This document shows positions 53,918-62,900 of a DNA stretch of 64,000 bases, one piece after another. The stretch's first letter is position 1, and each line of letters opens with the position of its first letter. The translations under genes and the position numbers were made by a program. Under the pieces are notes generated by a model. The model saw only the letters and a list, made by a program, of their open reading frames with translations, did not search any database and was not told the origin of the DNA. This DNA is from Paenibacillus macerans (GTDB taxonomy: Bacteria; Bacillota; Bacilli; Paenibacillales; Paenibacillaceae), in assembly GCF_023715465.1 (NCBI RefSeq), contig NZ_JAMBOE010000011.1, forward strand, positions 1-64,000, written 5' to 3'.

Positions 53918-55264
53918 CTACATCGCGTTGGCTTTGACTTGGTTATCGTATTCCGTGTCCGCCTGCTTCATGTAATCAGAGACGTCCCCGTCCTTTGCGA
54001 CCAGTTCCTGGAGCAGCTTGTAGTACCAGTTGCGGAACTGCGGAGGAATTTGGTTTTCGCCCCACCAGTTGTTGATCGCCAGCGATTTTTTGACATTCGC
54101 GTCGGCCATCAGTTCGAGCACCACCTGCATCTGCTCGCTGGATTCATAGGAGACCTGCTCTTTAGTCGAAGGAATCGCATTGATGCTGGCCAGATAGAGC
54201 GAATAGTTTTCCGGCTCAAAGAAGAAGCGGATAAACTGTTTGATCGCATCCACCTTGTCCGCGTCTTTGGACGCTTCCGTCGATATGGACCAGCCGGCAG
54301 GAGATGGCAGACCGATCACGTTCACGTTGCCTTCGCGGTCAGGGAGCGCGTAAAAGCCAAATTCGAAATTCGGGTCGGCTTCGGCGATCTGCGTGAACAT
54401 CCACGTTCCGGAGAACAATTGCGCCGCTTTCCCTGACACAAGGAAGGATGCCGTCTGATTGTCGCCCGTGCTCAGCCAGCCTTTATCGACGTAGTTTTGG
54501 AACAGCTCTTTATAGTCCGTCATCGCTTGCACGACGTTCGCGTCGGTGAAGCTCACCTCTTTGGCCGTACGTTTCGAGTTCCAATCCGTATCGTTTGCGT
54601 ACACCTGGTCGATCAAGAACTTGTTGACCCAAAAGCCCATATGGAAAATATCTTTGCCGCCGACCACGATCGGCGAAATGCCGCTGGCCTTCAGCTTCTC
54701 CTGGATGTCGATGAATTCGCCGTACGTTTTTGGCAGCTCGGTGATGCCGGCCTGCTCATACGCTTTTTTGCTGTAAATGATCCCCTGCGGCGAGTTGACC
54801 TGCATCGGCGCATTCCATACCTTGCCGTCGACCTTCGGCGGGTCGTTGAACAACTCCAGCAAATCGGACGGCAATTCAATGATTTTTCCCGCGTCAGCAA
54901 ATACTTCCGTGTCGCGCATTTCCACCAAGTCCGGGAACTCGCCGACCGCATCCTTCGTTTTCAGCCAATCCAGATAAGCGGCGGATGTCGTTTCGCTGAT
55001 ATCTTTGATTTTGATCTGCGGATTCGCTTCCATAAATCGCTGAACCGTATCGGCGATCGCTTTTTTCGTGGCAGGATCGCCGGAAGCGTAGCCGATCGTA
55101 AAGCTGACCTCTTTTGGAGTCTCTCTCCCGGCGGCGTTTCCATTGCTGCCGGTTGAAGGCGTGGCCGCCGTATTTCCGCCGGAGTTGCCTCCGCCGCATG
55201 CGCTCAGCACCATGGTCACCGCCAATATCAGGGCGGAAAGTTTCGAGCCTCTTTTTTTAACCAT
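53918..55264 (-). CDS. Extracellular sugar-binding lipoprotein (CUT1)
   Basis: 448 aa. Lipobox LSAC (Cys23) followed by a Gly/Asn/Ser linker. Mature part is a family 1 SBP: IGYASGDPATKKAIADTV, GEFPDLVEMRD, SGKAAQLFSGTWMFTQI. Captures an oligosaccharide, by context a pectin-derived one. First gene of the transporter operon; its promoter carries the direct repeats and a cre-like site. A strong GGGAGG lies before the ATG. Confidence 0.92.
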   Translation of the reverse strand: MVKKRGSKLSALILAVTMVLSACGGGNSGGNTAATPSTGSNGNAAGRETPKEVSFTIGYASGDPATKKAIADTVQRFMEANPQIKIKDISETTSAAYLDWLKTKDAVGEFPDLVEMRDTEVFADAGKIIELPSDLLELFNDPPKVDGKVWNAPMQVNSPQGIIYSKKAYEQAGITELPKTYGEFIDIQEKLKASGISPIVVGGKDIFHMGFWVNKFLIDQVYANDTDWNSKRTAKEVSFTDANVVQAMTDYKELFQNYVDKGWLSTGDNQTASFLVSGKAAQLFSGTWMFTQIAEADPNFEFGFYALPDREGNVNVIGLPSPAGWSISTEASKDADKVDAIKQFIRFFFEPENYSLYLASINAIPSTKEQVSYESSEQMQVVLELMADANVKKSLAINNWWGENQIPPQFRNWYYKLLQELVAKDGDVSDYMKQADTEYDNQVKANAM

Positions 55265-55329
55265 CTTTCAGGTAACCTCCCTTTTATCCTGCGAACTGGA
55301 AACGGATGAACGATGTGCGCATCATCGCT

Positions 55330-55344
55330 CTGAAAACGTTTCCC
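55330..55344 (-). promoter_or_regulatory. cre-like CcpA site at the SBP promoter
   Basis: TGAAAACGTTTCC core (plus-strand reading) fits cre, with mismatches only at the outer W positions. It lies just downstream of the predicted start point (~55345), a position for catabolite repression. Confidence 0.6.
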
Positions 55345-55351
55345 TGGTTCA

Positions 55352-55416
55352 AGCATAACATTTGCCTTTTTCGGGCTGAATGAACTTTTTTAAGCTTCGC
55401 ATGCGTTGTTTTTAAG
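55352..55416 (-). promoter_or_regulatory. SBP operon promoter with CTTAAAAAA direct repeats
   Basis: Minus strand: CTTAAAAAC (55408-55416), CTTAAAAAA (55386-55394), 25 bp, extended -10 TGTTATGCT (55352-55360). The distal repeat overlaps the stop of the kinase gene. Confidence 0.7.
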
Positions 55417-57181
55417 AAAGTACCGTTTCCTCTACAATGGGAAAAGTAAGCACAATCGAGGTGCCGATATGCTCCCGGCTGTTGATGACGATCCCATAGG
55501 CTTCGCCGAATACCGATTTGATCCGTTCATGCACGTTTTTCAGCCCAACGTTTTTGCCCTGGGCTTTCGGATCGCTTATTACACGATTTAAGCGTTCGAG
55601 CGTTTCGATATTCATGCCAACGCCGTCATCGTAAACGGTGATGACGAGATCGAGATCGCGCCTTTCGATGGTGAGTCCGACCGTGCCCCTCCCTTTCAGC
55701 TTTAACCCATGCTGTATGGCGTTTTCGACGATCGGCTGCAGGGAGAGCTTTAATATCTGCCAATTCAAATCCACGTCCGGGGCAACCTCGCAGCTAAATT
55801 CGAACCGCTGATCATATCGAACTGCTATAAGGTAGAAGTAATCTTTGACATTATCCAGTTCGCTGCGGATGCTGACCTTCTCCTCGCCGTAATCGATGAC
55901 GTATTTCAACTGATTGGACAGGGAGAGAATCATATCGGCCACTTCATGGTCATCTTTGTCCACCGCGCTCATCCGGATCACCTCAAGCGTGTTGTACAAA
56001 AAATGCGGCCGGATTTGGCTTTTCAGCGCGTTTAATTCCGTCTGCTTCTGTTTGATCTGGGCCACGTAAGCTTCGTCGATGTACGCTTTCAAACGGTCAA
56101 CCATCCGGTTGAAGCTGTGGCTGAGCCTGCCGAGCTCGTCGTTGCTGCGAACCTCCACCCGCGAATCGAGGTTTCCCGATTCGACCTTGGCCATTTGCTT
56201 CATCAGCTTGAGGATCGGCGCGGACAAACGCCGCGAGAACCAGGCGCCCATCACGATAAGCGCAAATGCGCACAACCCGATGGCCATAAACACGGTCATT
56301 CGTACCGACAACAGCTGCTCAAACAACGAGGCGCGATGAATCCGCGCGGTAAGGCTGCCGTTCAGAAACGGGATTGGCTCCGAGATCACCATCATCCCTT
56401 GATCCGCCTTGGGCCTGTCTTGCTTCTCGGGCGAAAGAGCCTCCTCCTCCCGATGGCTGAAATAGACGTTGCCGTCCCCGTCCAGCAGAACCAATTCGTC
56501 TTGCTCCCGCAGATGAAGCTCCTTGAAATACTGATCGAAAATCACGGCGTCCACGTCCAGAAACAACGTGCCGACGATCTTCGGCTCGGTCGTCACTTTG
56601 CCGGAAATATCGATCAGGCTGCGGCCGATGGTAATCACTTTGCGGCCCGATGCCGGGTAATAATCGTCGGCATGCGTAGGGAAGATCGCGACTTTCGAAG
56701 GATTGGCGCGCATTTGCTCAACCCATGCTTTGCAGGGCAACAGTTCCGCTTCCATCCCCCGGTTTTCTTTTTCCTGATAATACAGTTTCCCGTCCCGCTC
56801 CCGGACAAAATACACGCTGCTGATATAATTGTCGCTGTACAGCACCGTCTTCAGAAACGAATTGATCGGAATATTGTTGATTTGCTCCAGCTCATTGACA
56901 TTATAGGTCTGGTTTTGCCTGGAGCTTTCGATGAAACCTTCGTATTTGCCGGTATACATCAGCTTCGACACTTCGTTGTATTGGTTAAACGCGGCGTTTA
57001 GGTTGTAGCTCATGTACGTGACCATCTGCTGCAAATTTCCGGTCGTATACCGCTCCACATACCCCGTAAACGTGTTCACCGAAAAAAGGCTCAGACTAAA
57101 CAACGGAACCAGCCCGACCAGGATGAACGCCCCCGCGAACTTGACGAAGATACTGGTGAATTTGGATCTCCTTAAGCGCAT
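55412..57181 (-). CDS. YesM-like sensor histidine kinase
   Basis: 589 aa. Membrane helices at ~13-33 and ~293-313 with an extracellular dCache-like sensor between. HAMP ~315-367, His_kinase with His393 in IRPHFLYN (Arg replaces the common Asn before Pro), HATPase_c with VENAIQHGLKLK and YDDGVGM. Starts 9 bp after the regulator gene (AGGAGAGG). Probably senses the transported sugar together with its SBP. Confidence 0.92.
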   Translation of the reverse strand: MRLRRSKFTSIFVKFAGAFILVGLVPLFSLSLFSVNTFTGYVERYTTGNLQQMVTYMSYNLNAAFNQYNEVSKLMYTGKYEGFIESSRQNQTYNVNELEQINNIPINSFLKTVLYSDNYISSVYFVRERDGKLYYQEKENRGMEAELLPCKAWVEQMRANPSKVAIFPTHADDYYPASGRKVITIGRSLIDISGKVTTEPKIVGTLFLDVDAVIFDQYFKELHLREQDELVLLDGDGNVYFSHREEEALSPEKQDRPKADQGMMVISEPIPFLNGSLTARIHRASLFEQLLSVRMTVFMAIGLCAFALIVMGAWFSRRLSAPILKLMKQMAKVESGNLDSRVEVRSNDELGRLSHSFNRMVDRLKAYIDEAYVAQIKQKQTELNALKSQIRPHFLYNTLEVIRMSAVDKDDHEVADMILSLSNQLKYVIDYGEEKVSIRSELDNVKDYFYLIAVRYDQRFEFSCEVAPDVDLNWQILKLSLQPIVENAIQHGLKLKGRGTVGLTIERRDLDLVITVYDDGVGMNIETLERLNRVISDPKAQGKNVGLKNVHERIKSVFGEAYGIVINSREHIGTSIVLTFPIVEETVLS

Positions 57182-57190
57182 CTGCCTCTC

Positions 57191-58786
57191 CTACTCCACG
57201 CTGGCGGATTGCCGGTATTCCTGCGGCAGCTTGCCGTACATCTTTTTGAACATGTCGCTGAAATGGCGGGCGTTGTTGTAGCCGACGCGCTCGGCGATTT
57301 CATAAATCATCAGGTCCGTATCCAAGAGCAAGCGGAACGCATGCTTCATCCGTTCCTCCGTCAAATACTGCTTGAAATTTTTTCCGGTATGCTTTTTGAA
57401 AAAGCTGCTGAAATAATAAGGATTCATGTAGATAAGGGCTGCCATGGACTCCAGCGTGATGTTCTCGGCGTAATGCTCCTCCATATACGCTTTGACCCGG
57501 CGCAACTCGGCGCTATCCTTGCTCGCCAGCTTATGTACGATCTGTTCGCAGGCATGCTGCACAATCGCCGTAAAATCCTTCTTCACGCCTTCATAAGCCG
57601 CATGGCCCGACAATCTCGCCAACAACGCGTTAGGATCTTGGCCCGATGCGCCCAGTTGGATGCCGATTCTTGCCATATGCTGATCCAACAGCAGGATCGC
57701 ATTGTACGCGCTCATCACCGCCAGTTGCTTACCGCCCGCCGCCCGCCGCTCAATCGCCACAAGAAGCCGGTTCGTCGCCACATGCAGTTCTTCCCTGTTC
57801 TGCGACATCAGCACCTTGGCTATGTTCTCCTCCAGCTCCGCAATGCTGCATAACTCTTCAGAGTGATCCACCACAGTTTCATCCGTCTCGATCACCCGGT
57901 TAAGACCGGTAAAATATTTATTATTAAGCGCTTTCAAAGCGGCGCGGTAGGAATTGGAGGCCGTCTCGATGCCGCATACCGGCCGGCCTACTCCAAGGGA
58001 AACCGGCAATTTGAGGAAAGCGTTGATCTTTCCGTGCAGGTCATACGCCAACTTACGTGGCTCGTCCACATGTTCATGCTGAATCAGGATCCCAAACCTT
58101 CCGTCTTTATGGAACATCAAGCAGTTGCCGCCGGGTTCGATCGTTTCTTTGATAATGTTGTGCAGCGCAAAATGGACAAGCTTTCGTTCCCGTTCTTCCC
58201 AGCGGGAGGCGCTTCCCATCGTTTCATCCGGCTCCAGCACACAGACGCTCGTATGCCGGCTCAGCGCCACCGCGCCCATGCGGGTCAATTCGGAAGCCGC
58301 CCGTTTGTCCCCGTCCATCAAGCCGTCCAACAACTCTTCGATCGTCACGGTACGTTGTTTCTGCTCGTAACGGGTCAGCTTTTCCCTGGCCCGCTCCCCT
58401 TCGTTTTCCTCGCGGATCAGCGCCGCCGCCTTGCAGATGACGCTTTCCAAATGCGCTTTGTTCACCGGCTTGACCAAATAGTCTACAGCGCCGTATTGAA
58501 TGGCCTGCCGGGCATAGGCAAACTCCTGGTATGCGCTAATGAAAACGACTTTAACCTGCAGGGATTGTTCATGGATCTCTCGTATAATGTCGATGCCGCT
58601 GCATCCCGGCATGCTAATATCGCTGATGATCAAATCCGGGCGGCATTCGCGCAGCAATTGTCTCAGTTCGTTGCCGTCATTGGCCTCTCCGATCATCGAA
58701 ACCCCCAATTCTTCCCAAGCTATCAGTTTTTTTAGACCGCGTAATATTACCGGCTCGTCGTCCGCCAATAAGACCCTGATCATCAT
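57191..58786 (-). CDS. YesN-like response regulator (REC-AraC)
   Basis: 531 aa. Receiver with DD9-10, phospho-acceptor Asp56 and LVKPV lysine; central YesN-type helical region; C-terminal AraC HTH pair (~435-531: NITLESMAALIYMNPYYFSSFFKKHTG in outline; IAERVGYNNARHFSDMFKKMYG). Starts behind GGGAGGAATGCGGC. Its own promoter, the SBP promoter and the GH88 promoter share paired CTTAAAAAA repeats, so it is the candidate activator of all three. Confidence 0.92.
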   Translation of the reverse strand: MMIRVLLADDEPVILRGLKKLIAWEELGVSMIGEANDGNELRQLLRECRPDLIISDISMPGCSGIDIIREIHEQSLQVKVVFISAYQEFAYARQAIQYGAVDYLVKPVNKAHLESVICKAAALIREENEGERAREKLTRYEQKQRTVTIEELLDGLMDGDKRAASELTRMGAVALSRHTSVCVLEPDETMGSASRWEERERKLVHFALHNIIKETIEPGGNCLMFHKDGRFGILIQHEHVDEPRKLAYDLHGKINAFLKLPVSLGVGRPVCGIETASNSYRAALKALNNKYFTGLNRVIETDETVVDHSEELCSIAELEENIAKVLMSQNREELHVATNRLLVAIERRAAGGKQLAVMSAYNAILLLDQHMARIGIQLGASGQDPNALLARLSGHAAYEGVKKDFTAIVQHACEQIVHKLASKDSAELRRVKAYMEEHYAENITLESMAALIYMNPYYFSSFFKKHTGKNFKQYLTEERMKHAFRLLLDTDLMIYEIAERVGYNNARHFSDMFKKMYGKLPQEYRQSASVE

Positions 58787-59101
58787 GCCGCATTCCTCCC
58801 ATCACAAGGGTATAACACTAAGCTCAACCGAGCTCAAACGAACTGGAACGATTTCGTGTTTTCCATTATACAGCTTCGTCACTTTACTTTAACATGCCGG
58901 TTTTCTCCGCTTACCGCCATTTTTTAAGCTCCATGTGCATTTTTTTAAGTTCCTTGTAGCCCGTCATGCACAAAAAAGCCGCCTAGCGGTTTTGTCCGCA
59001 CGGGACTTCCAGATTACACGCATGGTACAAACCAAGCAATCAATATATATGAAAAACAGCGAATACTGTTTCTTACATTACGGAAAAGGTGGAGAAAACA
59101 C
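58787..59101. other. Intergenic region upstream of the regulator operon
   Basis: 315 bp. Holds the direct-repeat promoter (58886-58949) and a small hairpin CCGC-TAG-GCGG with a T6 tail on the minus strand near 58977-58996, which may end a short transcript. Confidence 0.55.
58886..58949 (-). promoter_or_regulatory. Regulator-operon promoter with CTTAAAAAA direct repeats
   Basis: Minus strand: CTTAAAAAA (58941-58949), CTTAAAAAA (58920-58928), 25 bp, extended -10 TGTTAAAGT (58886-58894). Both repeats are perfect here. Confidence 0.7.
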
Positions 59102-59323
59102 GTGGCCGAAACAAAGCATCGTCCCTTTATATTTGTGACGATCAAGGCGTCTACGATCCGGAATTTTATCATCCTGGATATAATCGCCGGGACCGGACTT
59201 TACTACCTGATTAAGCTGGCTACCACGAGCGTATTGCTTGGCACGGTGGGCAGCGCTTTGGGAACGGAAGGAATGAAGCGAATTCCCGCATTGCGGTTCG
59301 CAAAGTTTATTTTTCGACATTAA
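59102..59323 (+). CDS. Hypothetical small membrane protein, 73 aa
   Basis: GTG start with GGTGGAG 8-10 bases upstream. One hydrophobic helix (FIILDIIAGTGLYYLI) and a second Gly-rich hydrophobic stretch. Basic C-terminus. No family recognised. Short but has a ribosome site and no overlap with other genes. Confidence 0.45.
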   Translation: MAETKHRPFIFVTIKASTIRNFIILDIIAGTGLYYLIKLATTSVLLGTVGSALGTEGMKRIPALRFAKFIFRH

Positions 59324-59330
59324 AGAAGTA

Positions 59331-59364
59331 AAAGCGGCCCCGCCTTTTTCGGACAGGACCGCTA
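59331..59364 (-). terminator. Intrinsic terminator of the SDR gene
   Basis: AGCGGTCC pairs with GGGCCGCT (one mismatch), followed by TTTT on the minus strand. Confidence 0.55.
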
Positions 59365-59412
59365 TAGTTAGGTTTCACGACCGCATTTACCTGCGTTGCC
59401 GCGCCGCCCGCG

Positions 59413-60195
59413 CTACAGCACCGCCGAGGTACCTCCGTCGATATTCACCGCCGTGCCGGTCACATACGACGCCGCGTCCGATACCAGAAAAGCGATAACC
59501 TTTGCGGCTTCTTCGGTTTGGCCGATGCGGCCAAGCGGGATGCCGAAGCGGGGGTCGGCGGCGAATTGCTCCCAGGTAAGCTCTGGAGCCGTCGCCTTCC
59601 ATTTGCGCTCGATCTGATCGCTGCGGATGAGGCCAATGCAAACGGCGTTCACGCGGATGTTATCGCGCGCTAAATCCTTGCTCATCGCCTTCGTTAAGGC
59701 GAGCCCGGCCGCCCGGCTGACCGAGGTGGGCAGCGAAGAGGCGCCGGGCGCTTTACCGCTGATCGCGGTGACGTTGAGGATCGCGCCGCTTCCGTTCTTT
59801 CGCATATGGGGGATGGCCGCCCGGGCGAAGTTTACCGCCCCGAACAGCTTAAGGTCGAGGTCGGCTTCCCACGCTTCCGGGTCCACCTGCTCGAAGGGCT
59901 GAGCCGCTGAAGTACCGGCATTGTTCACCAGAATGTCGATGCCGCCAAACTGCTCCGCCGCCTGCTCCACGGCCCGGCGCACCTCGGATTCCGAGGAGAC
60001 GTCCGCCTGCAGGATAAGCGGTTTGACCCCCGTTTGTTCCTTTAGTTTGGCTTCCGCTTCCTCCAGTGCCTCAAGCCCGCGGGCTACAATCGCCACCCGC
60101 GCCCCTTCGCCGGCAAGCGTCAGGGCCGCAGCCAGACCGATGCCTTTGCTGCCGCCCGTGATGATCGCCCGCTTTCCTTTCAGTCCCAGATCCAT
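59413..60195 (-). CDS. SDR-family protein lacking the Tyr-Lys catalytic pair
   Basis: 260 aa. Rossmann fold with TGGSKGIG (13-20) and NNAG (91-94), and the C-terminal IDGG typical of classical SDRs. The YxxxK motif is replaced: where YSASKAA is expected the protein reads TSVSRAA (Thr157, Arg161); Ser146 is present. Known BKR-like SDR subgroups also lack this pair, so it may use another mechanism or be inactive. Downstream of the KDPG aldolase gene, with a 341-bp gap. RBS GGGAGGAATG. Confidence 0.85.
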   Translation of the reverse strand: MDLGLKGKRAIITGGSKGIGLAAALTLAGEGARVAIVARGLEALEEAEAKLKEQTGVKPLILQADVSSESEVRRAVEQAAEQFGGIDILVNNAGTSAAQPFEQVDPEAWEADLDLKLFGAVNFARAAIPHMRKNGSGAILNVTAISGKAPGASSLPTSVSRAAGLALTKAMSKDLARDNIRVNAVCIGLIRSDQIERKWKATAPELTWEQFAADPRFGIPLGRIGQTEEAAKVIAFLVSDAASYVTGTAVNIDGGTSAVL

Positions 60196-60536
60196 ACCTC
60201 ATTCCTCCCAAATAGTTATCGATGCTTTGAAGCGCCATCAGATATTGAAAATCTGCCACCCGCCCCGACTTATCGGCTCGTAGTTCACCGCCATAAGAAA
60301 TGTCGTGTGTCATAACGTCAGAGCTCCCGCACCAAGGTCTTCCCTCCACCTCTCATTGGAAAAATTCCAATAGATTGCCGAACAATAGCCTGCAGCTCGT
60401 CCCCGCCGGAACTGTCGCAGGATAGAATGTCACCTGATAGATTAACGCAGCCGTACGAAACAATCGTTGCCTATTGTGCGGCTAGTTTGTTCATTCGTAC
60501 GGCTGCTCACGGCTGGTATTATATTTTCCGCAGAAG
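60196..60536. other. Intergenic region between KDPG aldolase and SDR genes
   Basis: 341 bp. Contains the long inverted repeat at 60447-60506 and presumably the SDR promoter. No gene seen. Confidence 0.6.
60447..60506. repeat. Long inverted repeat, 12-bp perfect arms
   Basis: GCAGCCGTACGA (60447-60458) and TCGTACGGCTGC (60495-60506) enclose 36 bp. No T-run follows on either strand, so it is not a standard terminator. Confidence 0.8.
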
Positions 60537-61205
60537 TTACTTCAATCCCTTGGCCTTCAAATATTCTTCCTTGTAGGCCGCCGCCTTTTTGGCGATCAGC
60601 GAGAAATTGCGTTGCTTCACCGCTTCGTTCGTCAAATCGGAGCCGATACCGACGGCCACAGCGCCAGCTTTGATCCATTCGCCCAAATTGTCCAGCGATA
60701 CGCCGCCGGTAGGCATGATGTTGGCCTGCGGCAACGGTCCTTTGATCGCCTTGATCATCGATGGATTATACAGGTTGCCCGGGAACAGCTTGACGATGTC
60801 CGCCCCCAGCTCTAGCGCCTCCTGGATTTCCTTGATCGTCATGCAGCCGGGCATGACAGGAATACGATATCTGTTGCAGAGCAGCACCGTATCGCGGTTC
60901 AGCGATGGCCCAACGACAAATTGGGCGCCGCTCAACATAGCCGCCCGCGCCGTCTCGGGATCGAGCACCGTGCCAACGCCGATAATCGCATAGTTCGACG
61001 CTTCTTTCGCATCCCAAGAGTATTTGCGGGCCAGCTTCTCAATCGCCTCCAGCGCAAACGGGATCGTCATCGTTACTTCGATCACTTTAATGCCGCCGGC
61101 AATCGCCTGTTCGGCCATTAATACGACTTCCTCGGGCGTCTCGCCCCGTAAAACGGCAACAACGCCCTCTTCTACGATTTTTTGTACGAGCTGCAGCTTT
61201 TTCAT
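60537..61205 (-). CDS. eda: KHG/KDPG aldolase
   Basis: 222 aa. Splits 2-keto-3-deoxy-6-phosphogluconate into pyruvate and glyceraldehyde 3-phosphate. Schiff-base Lys139 in DIVKLFPG; Glu in KVIEVTM; PVMPGCMT and MPTGGVS for phosphate binding. Together with KduI it belongs to the uronate route; the kinase and the KduD-type dehydrogenase are not in the window. GAGGAATTTCC precedes the ATG; 54 bp after the 551-aa gene, so one operon. Confidence 0.94.
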   Translation of the reverse strand: MKKLQLVQKIVEEGVVAVLRGETPEEVVLMAEQAIAGGIKVIEVTMTIPFALEAIEKLARKYSWDAKEASNYAIIGVGTVLDPETARAAMLSGAQFVVGPSLNRDTVLLCNRYRIPVMPGCMTIKEIQEALELGADIVKLFPGNLYNPSMIKAIKGPLPQANIMPTGGVSLDNLGEWIKAGAVAVGIGSDLTNEAVKQRNFSLIAKKAAAYKEEYLKAKGLK

Positions 61206-61259
61206 GGAAATTCCTCTTTTCTATTGATTCTCTACATTAAATGTAATTTAAAACGAATC

Positions 61260-62900
61260 CTAATTCCACGTCAAACGTTGGCCGTTCAATTTCGGTTCTC
61301 CCGGATCGCCGGGACCTGATGCACACAAGGAAAGTCTGTCGCCGTTCAAGCTGACGGTGTACTCTACGCTCATCTCCCCAGCCGTCGCTGTGAATCGGGG
61401 CGCGCGGGCAGACATAGCCGAGGAAAAAGCCTTCAATTCGGCAATACCCAGCCGTTCGGCATTCTCAAGATCCATCGCTTCGATAACAGCGCCGCCCCGG
61501 CGCCCCCGGCATACGACCAGGTTATACCCGGCCTGATCGCGGATTTCATAGGAACCAGTCAGGTAAACGGCGAAAAACACGTCCTCCGCCCTGCCAAATA
61601 TAGCATTCGCCGCAAACGTCCATTCTCCTTCCGGAAGCACGCCGATCACTAGATCCGGCACGTCCTCCGGCAGCGGGTACAGCGCCATGACGACGTTTTT
61701 GCGATACAGTACGCTGGTCCATTCGCTCTGATGGCGCGGGTCGCCGCCCTCCATATTATACCCTTCGCCAGGATGAAAAAAATACAGCTGATTCCCTTTC
61801 CCGTCTAGGCGCACGGGAAGACTGAACAACCAGCGGATCTGCTCGTTGTCGAATTCCTTCACTCTTTCCCAGAGTCCTCCGGCCGCAAACCGGTTCGTCA
61901 CATATACGTAAGAATGCAGTTTGCGCTTCTCGCCATCAACCTCTTTGATGACCGCCCTGCAAACCTCGGCCGGTTCCGCATGCTCCAGCGCTCTACGGCG
62001 CGCGTTTTTGGGAGCTTCATAAAACAGGAACCCGGCATACTCCGTACGCGGCATTTCCTCCGGCAGCCCGAAATCCCCAAACTGCACGTAATCGTGCAGC
62101 ACATTGGCATCCTTCGGCGCATCATGCGGCCAGCCCCGGGAATGGGCGCCTGCCCAAGCCCCTTTCAAATAATAAAGCGCCCTGATCTCCCATAGATGGT
62201 CCAGCATTTCGGCGAGCTCGGCCTTTACTTCCGGCTCCTCGATCAGCGCCCAGGCGCAGGTGAAGGCCTGAACCCAATGCCAGAACCATGGCAGCCCCCC
62301 GTATTCCGCCATGCCCTCCCGGCGGATCTTCTCCAGCGTCAGCATCAGGCAGCGCCTTCCGTCCGCAAACAGCGTGGCGTCGTCATAACACCGTCCGAAA
62401 ATCAGCTTGGCCGCCGTATATTTCGCCTCATGATGGCCGTAATGTACGAGCGGTTTGCGATAAAATCCACTCCGGTAAACGTGCCGGAGCGCGGCGTCGA
62501 AATGTTCCGCCAGCTCCTTGCTCATCTGCCCGCCATAGGTTTGGCGAAAAAACACCATAAGACTGCCCATCAGTTCAACCGGCAGAACATGCGGCGGCGC
62601 CTGTTCGGGCACCGGATCAAGGCCCAGCGGCCAATGGCCGTACAGCGGACTGTCCGGGTTCGTATCCTGCAGCCGAAGGACGCGCAGCAGCACCGCTTCA
62701 GCCAAACGTCTGCCCTCATCGCGGTCAAACGGCGGCTCCTCTTCCGCATCCACTGCGGCGGCAAACAAATAGGATGCGTAATAAAAGTTATCCCGAACGT
62801 CCCCATGAAACCATAACCCGCTGTTCAGCAAAGGCCGATTCCATGCTCCGCGGGCCGCTTTTCCGGCGATTTCCTTCATTCTTTTTTGATAAGGATTCAT
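61260..62900 (-). CDS. Uncharacterised protein in the uronate operon, 546 aa
   Basis: Start at the ATG at 62900 (GGAAGGAGCGGTT upstream); the frame open to 62915 overlaps that site. No signal peptide. The first ~370 residues look like an (alpha/alpha) toroid with many aromatic and His residues (NRPLLNSGLWFHGDVRDNFYYA, HYGHHEAKYTAAKLIFGR, YGGLPWFWHWVQAFTC, GAHSRGWPHDA); the last ~170 are beta-rich, ending in a small beta domain. This toroid-plus-beta plan is that of several polysaccharide lyases and GH88/GH105-type hydrolases. By context it should act on a uronate oligosaccharide in the cytosol. No family was recognised. Confidence 0.7.
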   Translation of the reverse strand: MNPYQKRMKEIAGKAARGAWNRPLLNSGLWFHGDVRDNFYYASYLFAAAVDAEEEPPFDRDEGRRLAEAVLLRVLRLQDTNPDSPLYGHWPLGLDPVPEQAPPHVLPVELMGSLMVFFRQTYGGQMSKELAEHFDAALRHVYRSGFYRKPLVHYGHHEAKYTAAKLIFGRCYDDATLFADGRRCLMLTLEKIRREGMAEYGGLPWFWHWVQAFTCAWALIEEPEVKAELAEMLDHLWEIRALYYLKGAWAGAHSRGWPHDAPKDANVLHDYVQFGDFGLPEEMPRTEYAGFLFYEAPKNARRRALEHAEPAEVCRAVIKEVDGEKRKLHSYVYVTNRFAAGGLWERVKEFDNEQIRWLFSLPVRLDGKGNQLYFFHPGEGYNMEGGDPRHQSEWTSVLYRKNVVMALYPLPEDVPDLVIGVLPEGEWTFAANAIFGRAEDVFFAVYLTGSYEIRDQAGYNLVVCRGRRGGAVIEAMDLENAERLGIAELKAFSSAMSARAPRFTATAGEMSVEYTVSLNGDRLSLCASGPGDPGEPKLNGQRLTWN

